A DNA stretch of 64,000 bases from contig NHEJ01000004.1 of assembly GCA_002170395.1 (NCBI GenBank), forward strand, positions 333,685 through 397,684. Reading direction: 5' to 3'. Numbering within the stretch: position 1 is the first letter of the stretch; each line of letters begins with the position of its first letter. The notes under the pieces were generated by a model, which was given only the letters and a program-made list of their open reading frames with translations, did not search any database and was not told the origin of the DNA. Below, one piece after another: positions 36,317 to 44,335 of this stretch. This DNA is from Betaproteobacteria bacterium TMED82. GTDB taxonomy: Bacteria > Pseudomonadota > Gammaproteobacteria > Burkholderiales > Burkholderiaceae_A. Position numbers and translations under genes: made by a program.

Positions 36317-37384
36317 ATGAGAGATAAGAATAAAAATACTAAAGTGACTGTGGAAAAAAACAAATCTTTATCGGCTACACTGGCTCAAATTGAGAAACAA
36401 TTTGGTAGAGGTTCAGTGATGCGGTTAGGTGAAAACGAGGTAACTGTTGATATTGCAGCAGTCTCGACAGGTTCATTAAGTTTGGATATTGCTTTGGGAA
36501 TTGGGGGGTTACCGAGGGGGAGAGTCGTTGAGATATTTGGTCCAGAATCCTCAGGTAAAACAACATTAACATTACAGGTTATTAGTGAGATGCAAAAACT
36601 CAATGGGGTTTGCGCATTCATAGACGCAGAGCATGCTTTAGATACTCAGTACGCAAAAGGGTTGGGTGTAAACTTAAACGATCTTCTCATATCTCAACCA
36701 GATACCGGCGAGCAGGCTTTGGAAATAGTTGATGCATTGGTGAAGTCGGGCTCGGTTGATTTGATAGTTGTGGATTCTGTTGCAGCACTCACTCCTAGAG
36801 CAGAAATTGAGGGGGATATGGGAGATTCGTTACCTGGCTTACAAGCTCGATTGATGTCTCAAGCATTGAGAAAACTTACGGGAACTATTAGTAGAACTAA
36901 TACATTAGTAGTATTCATAAACCAAATAAGAATGAAAATAGGAGTGATGTTCGGTAGCCCAGAAACCACGACTGGAGGTAATGCACTCAAATTTTATAGC
37001 TCAGTGCGGCTTGATATTAGAAGAATAGGTTCAATAAAAAGAGCCGATGAAGTTATTGGTGCAGAAACAAAAGTAAAGGTTGTAAAAAATAAAGTTGCTC
37101 CGCCTTTTAAACAAGCATTTTTCGATATTTTATATGGAGATGGTATTTCTCGCTTTGGAGAAATTATAGATTTAGGAGTGGAGAGTGAAGTGATCCTAAA
37201 ATCAGGATCATGGTATAGTTATGAAAATACGAGGATCGGCCAAGGTAAAGAAAATGTTAGGGAGTTTCTAAAAAATAATTTTGTGATGGCAATGGAGATA
37301 GAAAATAAAATTAGAAGTTTTTATAACATTCCCCAGCTTGTTCAAGAAATTGAATCTTCGAAAACGTCGGACAGCAATGCTTAG
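36317..37384 (+). CDS. recA: Recombinase RecA
   Basis: Forms ATP-dependent filaments on single-stranded DNA for strand exchange and stimulates LexA cleavage. About 355 residues from ATG 36317, which has TAGGA eight bases upstream; an in-frame TTG at 36311 is less likely. Walker [10 protein letters not shown] starts at 75, Walker B is [11 protein letters not shown], and the L2 region [22 protein letters not shown] is intact. The C-terminal acidic tail is short. SOS control is indicated by the LexA box, and recX follows directly. Confidence 0.97.
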   Translation: MRDKNKNTKVTVEKNKSLSATLAQIEKQFGRGSVMRLGENEVTVDIAAVSTGSLSLDIALGIGGLPRGRVVEIFGPESSGKTTLTLQVISEMQKLNGVCAFIDAEHALDTQYAKGLGVNLNDLLISQPDTGEQALEIVDALVKSGSVDLIVVDSVAALTPRAEIEGDMGDSLPGLQARLMSQALRKLTGTISRTNTLVVFINQIRMKIGVMFGSPETTTGGNALKFYSSVRLDIRRIGSIKRADEVIGAETKVKVVKNKVAPPFKQAFFDILYGDGISRFGEIIDLGVESEVILKSGSWYSYENTRIGQGKENVREFLKNNFVMAMEIENKIRSFYNIPQLVQEIESSKTSDSNA

Positions 37385-37386
37385 AA

Positions 37387-37857
37387 TTGGCTAAGGAATT
37401 GCCCAAGAATCTCCGCAACATTGCTCTGAAGTTAATATCTTATAAAGAATACACAGAAAAAGGACTCCAAAGCCGTCTGTGTAAACTTTCAAACTTTGAG
37501 TCTGAGGAGGATTTGAAGGAGAGGATCCTGAAGATTCTTAACGAATTTAAGAAAAAAGGGTGGTTGTCGGATAAGCGAGCAGTAGACAGCTTACTAAATC
37601 AAAAGTCTGAAAGATATGGTATCAACAGAATTAATATGGAGTTGAAGAGAATTGGTGCTCCAAGAGAAATTATCGATGAAGCACTGGAGTCCTTACGAGA
37701 TACCGAATATTCTCGAGCTAAATTAATTCTTGAAAAAAAGTTTCATAACCCACCGAGTACATATGAAGAGGGTTGTAAGCAAAAAAATTATCTCCAAAGG
37801 AGAGGGTTTTCATTTAAGATTTGTAGTGAAATCGTTGATAAAAGGAAAAACCCCTGA
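37387..37857 (+). CDS. recX: Regulatory protein RecX
   Basis: Limits RecA filament growth. The 156 residues are three-helix repeats rich in Lys, Glu and Leu, with RecX landmarks ALKLISYKEYTEKGLQSRL, KGWLSDKRAVDSLL and RYGINRINMELKRIGAP. It starts with TTG at 37387, two bases after the recA stop, so it is in the SOS-regulated transcript. sucC begins eight bases after its stop, so readthrough from the SOS promoter into the TCA genes seems possible. Confidence 0.9.
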   Translation: MAKELPKNLRNIALKLISYKEYTEKGLQSRLCKLSNFESEEDLKERILKILNEFKKKGWLSDKRAVDSLLNQKSERYGINRINMELKRIGAPREIIDEALESLRDTEYSRAKLILEKKFHNPPSTYEEGCKQKNYLQRRGFSFKICSEIVDKRKNP

Positions 37858-37865
37858 GTTAGCCA

Positions 37866-39035
37866 ATGAATATCCACGAGTATCAAGGAAAAAAATTATT
37901 AAAAAATTTTGGTATTACAGTTCCGAAAGGGGTTGTAATTAAGTCAATTGATGACGGAATAGAGTTTCTCAAAACTGCTACGAATCCACCTTGGGTGTTG
38001 AAAGCTCAAATTCACTCTGGTGGTCGAGCTGAAGTAGGAGGTATCAAGTTTGCCTATAATCAAAAAGAGTTTAAAAACTACTTAAATGAATTACTTGGAA
38101 TGCAACTAATTACTAAACAGACTGGAGCTGATGGTAAAATCGTAAGCACCGTCTTGGTTGAAGAAAAATTCAATATCTTGCAAGAATTTTACATTGCAAT
38201 ACTTATAGACCGGAATAATCAAAATATTTGTTTCATGTTCTCTGATAAAGGAGGGAGTAATGTGGAAACTCTCTCCACTAATGACCATGAATCTCTGAAA
38301 AAAATAAGTGTTGACCCCTTTGTTGGAATAGATAAAAAAAAATTTAGGTCTACGCTGAGTAAATACGACCTAAGCAATTTAATTATTGAGGATTTATTAA
38401 GCATCGTAGAAAATTTATATCGGGCTTTCTTTGAACTTGACGCATCACTTATTGAAATCAACCCGCTGGCATTAACAGAGAAAAATAACCTTATCGCGTT
38501 AGATTCAAAATGGAATTTTGATGTAAACGGTCTGAGGAGACAACCTAGTTTAATAATATTACGAGATGAACGAGAAGAGGAATCTTTAGAAATAGAGTCA
38601 GCGAAACACAATTTAGCGTATATACAGCTAGAGGGTACAATAGGCTGTATGGTAAACGGGGCAGGACTCGCAATGGCAACAATGGATATTATAAAGTTAA
38701 AGGGAGGTAGTCCAGCAAATTTCCTCGACGTAGGTGGAGGGGCCTCAGTTGATAAGGTCGCCAAGGCATATGAAATTTTAGTTTCTAATATCCGAGTTAA
38801 GGCTGTCTTAGTTAATATTTTCGGGGGGATAATGCGTTGCGATTTTGTTGCTTTTGGATTGGTTGAGGCACTGCGGTCTAATCATCGAAAATTACCATTA
38901 ATTGCTAGAATCAAGGGCTTTAAGGAGGATCAGGCAAAGGAAATTCTCAGAAAATCAGCGTCTACGGTTGTTCTAATTGACGATTTGGATGAGGCCGCTA
39001 GTCTGGCAATTGAATATGCAGAAGTGTTGCCATAA
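37866..39035 (+). CDS. sucC: Succinyl-CoA synthetase beta subunit
   Basis: With SucD it interconverts succinyl-CoA and succinate with formation of ATP or GTP. At 389 residues the ATP-grasp start MNIHEYQGKKLLKNFGI and WVLKAQIHSGGR are typical. EINPLALTE carries the metal ligands, and the CoA-ligase domain has GGGASVDKVAKAYEIL and NIFGGIMRCD. It follows recX closely, as in other betaproteobacteria, and is four bases from sucD. It indicates a standard oxidative TCA step. Confidence 0.96.
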   Translation: MNIHEYQGKKLLKNFGITVPKGVVIKSIDDGIEFLKTATNPPWVLKAQIHSGGRAEVGGIKFAYNQKEFKNYLNELLGMQLITKQTGADGKIVSTVLVEEKFNILQEFYIAILIDRNNQNICFMFSDKGGSNVETLSTNDHESLKKISVDPFVGIDKKKFRSTLSKYDLSNLIIEDLLSIVENLYRAFFELDASLIEINPLALTEKNNLIALDSKWNFDVNGLRRQPSLIILRDEREEESLEIESAKHNLAYIQLEGTIGCMVNGAGLAMATMDIIKLKGGSPANFLDVGGGASVDKVAKAYEILVSNIRVKAVLVNIFGGIMRCDFVAFGLVEALRSNHRKLPLIARIKGFKEDQAKEILRKSASTVVLIDDLDEAASLAIEYAEVLP

Positions 39036-39038
39036 ACG

Positions 39039-39941
39039 ATGTCTATTCTCATAGGGTCTGAAAGTAGAGTAATAGTTCAGGGCATCACAGGTAACGTTGG
39101 GAGTTTTCATACCCTAAGATGTATAAACTATGCTCTTGGCAAACAGTGTTACGTGGCAGGTGTTCATCCAAAAAAAGGAGGAAATGTATTTCATGATCTT
39201 CCAATTTTTTCTACGGTGAAGGAGGCCAAAGAGAAAACAAACGCCAACACTTCAGTAATTTATGTCCCAGCATTGAGAGCTAAAAGTGCAATATTAGAAG
39301 CCGTTACTGCAAATGTAGAATTAATTGTTTGTATAACAGAGGGAATTCCAGTGAACGATATGCTACTGGTTAAAAGCTACATGGCGAACTCAAACTCAGC
39401 CTCAATGCTACTTGGCCCGAACTGCCCAGGGCTGATAGTTCCTGAGGTTTTAAAAGTTGGCATCATGCCCGAAGATATCAATAAGCATGGCAAAGTGGGT
39501 ATTGTATCTCGTTCAGGTACACTAACATATGAGGCTGTTGAACAGGTTTCAGCGATCGGCCTTGGGCAATCAACGTCAGTTGGGATTGGAGGGGATCCAA
39601 TAAATGGGTTGAAACATATTGATGTTTTAAAATTATTTAATGATGATTTGGACACAGATGCCGTAATTATGATAGGGGAAATCGGTGGTAATGATGAGGT
39701 CATCGCAGCAAAATGGGCAAGTAAAAATATGACTAAGCCAGTTGTTGGTTTTATAGCTGGTATTTCTGCACCGCCTGGTAAAAGAATGGGACATGCTGGT
39801 GCTTTGATAAGTGATGGCCACGAGAAAGCGCTTACGAAATTGAAGAAAATGGAGGAAGCTGGAATGGTAGTCACTAAAAACCCAACTAGAATGGGCCAAT
39901 TAGTAGCAGGGTTACTCAATGAAAAGAAAAAAAAAGAATGA
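39039..39941 (+). CDS. sucD: Succinyl-CoA synthetase alpha subunit
   Basis: This subunit binds CoA and carries the phosphohistidine. At 300 residues it shows the CoA site GITGNVGSFHT (the usual GxTGxQGTFH, with N-V-G-S for Q-G), CITEGIPVNDM, GPNCPGL, IVSRSGTLTYE, GIGGDPINGL and the active-site histidine in RMGHAGALIS near residue 250. It ends in a Lys-rich tail. Its TGA is shared with the ATG of a 23-codon reading frame (39938). Confidence 0.96.
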   Translation: MSILIGSESRVIVQGITGNVGSFHTLRCINYALGKQCYVAGVHPKKGGNVFHDLPIFSTVKEAKEKTNANTSVIYVPALRAKSAILEAVTANVELIVCITEGIPVNDMLLVKSYMANSNSASMLLGPNCPGLIVPEVLKVGIMPEDINKHGKVGIVSRSGTLTYEAVEQVSAIGLGQSTSVGIGGDPINGLKHIDVLKLFNDDLDTDAVIMIGEIGGNDEVIAAKWASKNMTKPVVGFIAGISAPPGKRMGHAGALISDGHEKALTKLKKMEEAGMVVTKNPTRMGQLVAGLLNEKKKKE

Positions 39942-40009
39942 CTTTTTTGAGAGTAATGGCACTGTTAGCAATTCTTTGTTTGTTGGTAGGACTATTTCTT
40001 AGATTTTAG
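39938..40009 (+). CDS. Possible 23-residue hydrophobic peptide coupled to sucD
   Basis: The ATG overlaps the sucD stop as ATGA, and TAG ends at 40009. The predicted peptide, MTFLRVMALLAILCLLVGLF plus three residues, is one uninterrupted membrane-spanning segment with an Arg on either side. A bare single-helix membrane peptide translated by reinitiation would fit, but so would chance translation of AT-rich DNA. Its last 11 bases overlap the 3' end of the convergent panC. I do not recognise it. Confidence 0.35.
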   Translation: MTFLRVMALLAILCLLVGLFLRF

Positions 40010-40892
40010 TAGAGCTTTTTGACCCGATTTCTAAATTATCAATTAGTCGATTAACTCCAATCCAAGCAGCAGTCAGTATTATTAAATCATCCACTATTAC
40101 TTTTTGGCCTTCAGTCTTAAAAGGTTTTTCTAAATTGCTTTTAACTCTGACGGCAAAGTATTCTGGTTTCCAACCTTTAAGAAATAGCTTGTTCATAGAT
40201 GACGACTCAATTTTTGCTATCTCTGCCTTATTTAAGGCACTTTCATCGTGAAGCGCTAAGATATTGAATACCGCCTCTTCCATAACCTTATATAGGTATG
40301 CACTATCGACTCTTTCGGTTTTACTAAGTTTACTATTTCTAGACGAGACTGCTAAGCCATCATCCTCTCTTACTGTCTCCCCCAGAATTATCTCTGTGGG
40401 TATCTGGAATTGAGAACACATCTTTTCTAAAATTAAAGCCTGTTGAAAATCCTTCTTTCCAAAGACAGCAACCTTTGGACGTGCGCACTGTAAAAGTTTC
40501 AACACAATTGTAGTGACCCCGATAAAAAAATCTTTTCTAAAATAACCTTCAAGTATTTTCGAAAGATTATCAGGTGGTACAACAAAAAAAACTTGTGGCT
40601 GGGGAAATAATACTTCTTCGCTTGGAAGGAACAGCACATTTACCTCAGCATCACTAAGCTTCTCTATATCAGAGTAGATGGTTCTTGGATATGTTCTAAA
40701 ATCTTCAACATCATCAAACTGTAGAGGATTAATAAAGATTGAACAAACTATGAATTTACCATGCTTTTTGCCAATTTCAATGAGGGACAAATGTCCTTCA
40801 TGAATGTTTCCCATCGTCGGTACAAAAACGATGTCCTCTTCTCTTCCTTTAAGCCTCATTCTTAAATTATCTATACTTTCGCAAATTTCCAT
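39999..40892 (-). CDS. panC: Pantothenate synthetase
   Basis: Joins pantoate and beta-alanine with ATP in coenzyme A synthesis. The 297 residues show VPTMGNIHEGHLSL with the HIGH-type HEGH at 31-34, SIFINPLQF, VAVFGKKDFQQ (ATP site) and DDGLAVSSRNSKL with the KMSK-like region. It lies one base downstream of the deoxynucleoside kinase gene. In many relatives panB occupies this position; panB and panD are not in the window. Confidence 0.94.
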   Translation of the reverse strand: MEICESIDNLRMRLKGREEDIVFVPTMGNIHEGHLSLIEIGKKHGKFIVCSIFINPLQFDDVEDFRTYPRTIYSDIEKLSDAEVNVLFLPSEEVLFPQPQVFFVVPPDNLSKILEGYFRKDFFIGVTTIVLKLLQCARPKVAVFGKKDFQQALILEKMCSQFQIPTEIILGETVREDDGLAVSSRNSKLSKTERVDSAYLYKVMEEAVFNILALHDESALNKAEIAKIESSSMNKLFLKGWKPEYFAVRVKSNLEKPFKTEGQKVIVDDLIILTAAWIGVNRLIDNLEIGSKSSTKI

Positions 40893-40893
40893 G

Positions 40894-41553
40894 TCAAACC
40901 ATATTAAAAAAACTTCTGCGCCCTTTAAATTTTTTTATTTGATTCAGCAGAGACTTAAAATCATCTTCGTTATTAATAGGGTCGAATGCCACTGTATTTA
41001 TAATAAGAATAGGCGAATGCTCATATTGATAAAAAAACTTATTGTATGCTGAGCAAAGCTGTTCCAGATAGCTATAGGATATACGCTGTTCCATTGGGAT
41101 GCCTCTTTTTTTTATCCTGTCCGATAATTTTTCTGGTGTTGCCTGTAAAAAAATTATTAAATCTGGGACTGCTACCTGTGCACTTTGACTACTATATATT
41201 TTCTGGTATAGCAAAAGTTCGTCATCAGTCAAAGTTAACGAGGCAAAAATTGCATCCTTTTCAAGCATAAAATCACTTATGATATTTTTCGAGAAAAGAT
41301 CTCTTTGTGATAAAATCCCAAGTTGATCAAGACGTTGAAAAAGAAAAAAAAGTTGTGTAGGAAATGCATATTTTGTAGAGTCTTTATAGAATTTTTCTAA
41401 AAAAGGATTTTCTTCAGCGGCCTCTAAAATTGGCGTATAACTATATCTCTCTGCTATCTTTGTGGTAAGCGAAGTTTTCCCGACACCTATTGGGCCCTCA
41501 ATAACAATTGATTTAAATTTTTCTTTCCAACTGTCTTCACCAATATTCATCAA
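40894..41553 (-). CDS. Deoxynucleoside kinase (deoxyadenosine/deoxyguanosine kinase family)
   Basis: A 219-residue kinase that salvages deoxynucleosides. Walker A is GPIGVGKT at 20-27. The acidic EENPFLEKFY substrate segment and SDFMLEKDAIFASL (the DRS-like motif of proteobacterial members) follow, then the lid region KKRGIPMEQRIS. It lies between pcnB and panC, nine bases from pcnB. In related genomes folK lies between pcnB and this gene; it is missing here. Confidence 0.88.
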   Translation of the reverse strand: MMNIGEDSWKEKFKSIVIEGPIGVGKTSLTTKIAERYSYTPILEAAEENPFLEKFYKDSTKYAFPTQLFFLFQRLDQLGILSQRDLFSKNIISDFMLEKDAIFASLTLTDDELLLYQKIYSSQSAQVAVPDLIIFLQATPEKLSDRIKKRGIPMEQRISYSYLEQLCSAYNKFFYQYEHSPILIINTVAFDPINNEDDFKSLLNQIKKFKGRRSFFNMV

Positions 41554-41562
41554 ATGCTCGAC

Positions 41563-42897
41563 TTATCTTTTTCTCTTTGTATTTCTTTTGCCAGCGTAAC
41601 CAGATTTATTGTATACCATCTTCATTTTTTCAATCGAACTTACTCTTTCTCTTGAGGAGGCTTTTGAAAACAGATCCCACCATTCTGGGATCAACGAGCT
41701 AATCTCCCCGTTTCTTGCTCTGAGGCTTAAAAATCTCAGGGCTAAAGTAAATCTTTCATTTTCAAGAAGTCTAAATGGAAGCTTGCCGTTAAATTTTAAA
41801 AACCTGTTCTGCATTAACCAAATTTCCCTCATGCTAAGTAAATGTTTTTTCTGAATCCATAGCTCACTACTGCAAACTCTTAAGGTTTCTTTAACTGCAG
41901 CATGCAAGGCTAAACTTTCACTCCTGAATTTCCCTTTCAACCTTAAATTTACTCTGTTAACTAGTATCCAGAAAAAAGCAGCTAATACAAACCCAATCGA
42001 GACAGACTTTTCCTCCTTAACTCGGCTATCTAACTCCTTTAGGGCTAATTTAGCAAGGTTAAAATCCTCATCATTATTCTTTAAGCTAATATTTTCAAAA
42101 CGAGAATCCATGACTTTTGACAAAAAAATATGCTGATTCAATTGAAATTTTTCCAATAATCTAATTCCTAACTTTGAATTGCCTGATAACAGTAATTTAA
42201 TAATATCCTCTGTCAAACGAGCTTTTGGCACATTCTGAACGAGATGCGCCTGCGAATAAATAGCCTCTGCAACACTCCGATTAATCTTAAAATCTAATTT
42301 ACATGCGAATCGGATTGTACGGATCATTCGCACAGGATCCTCAGCGAAACGCTTTGAGGGATCACCAATAATTTTTAATTCTTTGTTTCGTATATCGTCA
42401 AACCCACTATGATAATCATAAATTTCCTCTTTTATCGGGTCATAGTAAAGGGCATTGACAGTTAAATCTCTTCTTGTAGCATCCTCGTCCTGCTCTCCAA
42501 AAATATTATCGTTCAGTATTCTTCCATATTCATCCTGTTTTTTTAAATGATCGGACGAATTTGAACGAAAAGTTGAAACTTCAATAACCTCATTTGAAAG
42601 ATATATGTGCACTAGCTTGAAACGCCTGCCGATTAATCTGCATCTTTTAAATAGTTTCTTGATTTCACTTGGTTTAGCATTAGTGACCACATCGAAGTCT
42701 TTAGGTTTTTTTCCTACAATTAAATCTCTAACAGCACCTCCAACGATAAATGCCTGCCAACCATCTCTTTGCAAGATTTCTACTGTATCTAAAGCTCCTT
42801 TAGAGATTTTTTTCTGACAAATACCCAATTGGTAACTGTCGAGGGTATCTCTTTTTTCCTCAGTTCCAAATAATTTCTTAAAATATCCCAAAACCAT
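41563..42897 (-). CDS. pcnB: Poly(A) polymerase I
   Basis: Adds poly(A) tails to RNA 3' ends, promoting decay. The class II nucleotidyltransferase core has IVGGAVRDLIVGKKPKDFDV (GG at 53-54, metal-binding DFD at 67-69). The PAP-specific FKRCRLIGRRFKLVHIY separates it from CCA-adding enzymes, and DATRRDLTVNAL is present. The C-terminus is basic (KRNTKRKR). At 444 residues it is normal length. It lies two bases after the HAD gene on the minus strand. Confidence 0.92.
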   Translation of the reverse strand: MVLGYFKKLFGTEEKRDTLDSYQLGICQKKISKGALDTVEILQRDGWQAFIVGGAVRDLIVGKKPKDFDVVTNAKPSEIKKLFKRCRLIGRRFKLVHIYLSNEVIEVSTFRSNSSDHLKKQDEYGRILNDNIFGEQDEDATRRDLTVNALYYDPIKEEIYDYHSGFDDIRNKELKIIGDPSKRFAEDPVRMIRTIRFACKLDFKINRSVAEAIYSQAHLVQNVPKARLTEDIIKLLLSGNSKLGIRLLEKFQLNQHIFLSKVMDSRFENISLKNNDEDFNLAKLALKELDSRVKEEKSVSIGFVLAAFFWILVNRVNLRLKGKFRSESLALHAAVKETLRVCSSELWIQKKHLLSMREIWLMQNRFLKFNGKLPFRLLENERFTLALRFLSLRARNGEISSLIPEWWDLFSKASSRERVSSIEKMKMVYNKSGYAGKRNTKRKR

Positions 42898-42899
42898 AG

Positions 42900-43562
42900 T
42901 TAAAAAAGATCGTTGATAACCCAGCCAAACTCATTCGCTAAAGCTCTCAAACGAACATCAGGATTAGTTACTACTGGATTTGTAACGCATTTGAGTAGTG
43001 GCAAGTCGTTTATTGAATCAGAATAAAAATAGGATTTATTGTAAGACTTTAAAGTCCTACCGTTGCTTGATAACCAAGCAGATACTCTCTTTACTTTACC
43101 TTCCCTGAAACTTGGTATGCCAATGATCTTTCCTGTGAAATTCCCATTAATGTCTGTGTCCAATAAAGTAGCAATTAATTTTTCAACATCAAATAAGTTA
43201 GCTATAGGCTCCGTTATAAACTCATTTGTTGCTGTTACGATTGCACAAGTATCCCCATTATTTAGATGCTTGAGCACCAAATCTTTCGCAGTGGTTCTTA
43301 TCATAGGTTTAATTGACTCAGAGATGAAGAGATCTCTGAGTTTAAATAATTCAGTCTTTTCTATTTCTCTTAAAGGCTTTAGTTGAAACTGTAAAAATTC
43401 ATTTAGATTCAACGTGCCACTTTTATACTGTTGGAAAAATCGTTGTCCAGATCGTAGATCTTCTTCCGTTAATTTTCCGTTCCTCACTAAAAATTCAGAC
43501 CACCGTACGTCACTATCACAGGGTATTAATGTATGATCTAAATCAAATAGTGCGAGGTTCAT
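42900..43562 (-). CDS. HAD-IB family phosphatase (SerB/CicA-like)
   Basis: A 220-residue HAD hydrolase with the nucleophile motif FDLDHTLI (D7 and D9), motif II ATNEF (ThrAla type), and C-terminal motif III/IV FYSDSINDLPLL with the two metal-binding Asp. A cap domain of about 100 residues lies after motif I, including WSEFLVRNG. The substrate is unknown; phosphoserine, histidinol phosphate or lipid phosphates are family possibilities. The gene lies between hda and pcnB, a conserved betaproteobacterial position. Confidence 0.88.
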   Translation of the reverse strand: MNLALFDLDHTLIPCDSDVRWSEFLVRNGKLTEEDLRSGQRFFQQYKSGTLNLNEFLQFQLKPLREIEKTELFKLRDLFISESIKPMIRTTAKDLVLKHLNNGDTCAIVTATNEFITEPIANLFDVEKLIATLLDTDINGNFTGKIIGIPSFREGKVKRVSAWLSSNGRTLKSYNKSYFYSDSINDLPLLKCVTNPVVTNPDVRLRALANEFGWVINDLF

Positions 43563-43572
43563 TTCTTTTGGA

Positions 43573-44293
43573 TTATTTTGAAATCATTTGTTTTACTAGA
43601 TTAATGCTCACTGCTTGCTTATTACTTATCGAAACATAATTTAAATTATCTAATATAACTTTAAGTTTTCCTAATTCCCGAGGTAGGTGATGTAGCATAT
43701 AACTTAAAAGATAATCGTAGCTTTTGTCGTATTCATTGTTTATCCACCCAAGCTTTTGTAAGTGACGTCTTAAGAGATCTTTTTTGAGATCGTCACCAAG
43801 TTCGTTCAACTCATAAATTAACCCTTGTTTTAATCGGCTGATCAAATCAGTTTTAAAAGATAAGTTAATGAGGTTGTTGACTGATATAAGGCTGCTCATG
43901 ACTATTCTATTGCCGGTAATATGAGTAAGATTCAATATTTCGAATATTTTAGACCTGTCAAAGGACGAACACATATCAACGTTATCCAAAAAAAAAATTT
44001 TATAATTATTTTTCAAATTGATTAAGGTGGATTTCCCAAGATCTAAGTAGACCGACGATTCTCCCATTTCGTTTGCCCAGGATCTCAGCCAAAAAGTTTT
44101 CCCACTACCTTTTTTTCCCCTTAAAAAAAAAAGATTTTGCAGAGTTATTTTTACTCCACAAAAATTTTTCTAGGGCATTCAGAGTATTCTCGTTAGAATA
44201 ATATATTCCTTCACTAATTCGAGGTTCAGGAACCTTGGATAATGTTAGAGGAATTTGAAGTAGGTTCTTATTAAAGACAAAATTTTTACTCAT
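43573..44293 (-). pseudogene. hda: hda (DnaA-regulatory inactivator, AAA+), split by a one-base frameshift in Walker A
   Basis: Hda with the sliding clamp stimulates ATP hydrolysis by DnaA, preventing re-initiation. The 5' part (44293 to about 44111) reads 61 codons ending FFFKGKK, then hits a stop at 44105-44107. Skipping one A in a run of seven (44110-44116) restores GSGKTFWLRSWANEMG and an open frame to 43573, about 239 residues in total, a normal Hda length. Joined, the loop reads GKKGSGKT, a perfect Walker A. Walker B (IFFLDNVDM) and the box VII segment DLISRLKQGL are intact in the second frame. Position divergent from purM and upstream of the HAD gene is the usual one for hda. It may be a broken gene, a recoded gene or a homopolymer sequencing error. 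Confidence 0.85.
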
Positions 44294-44335
44294 TTAATTC
44301 TTACTATACAACAATTAGATAATTTTTATATCCAA

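Noticed and set aside
37730-37942. 70-codon plus-strand frame bridging recX and sucC
   Set aside because: It overlaps the ends of two solid genes in another frame and encodes a Lys-rich string without a domain.
38219-38764. 181-codon frame antisense to sucC
   Set aside because: Ser/Ile/Phe-rich complement of a well-conserved gene; no independent signals.
39377-39919. 180-codon frame antisense to sucD
   Set aside because: Reverse complement of conserved SucD motifs; no ribosome binding site or recognisable domain.
43700-43760. TTATCCACC resembling a DnaA box inside hda
   Set aside because: Single site with a mismatch, within coding sequence, and no cluster of boxes nearby, so not an origin.
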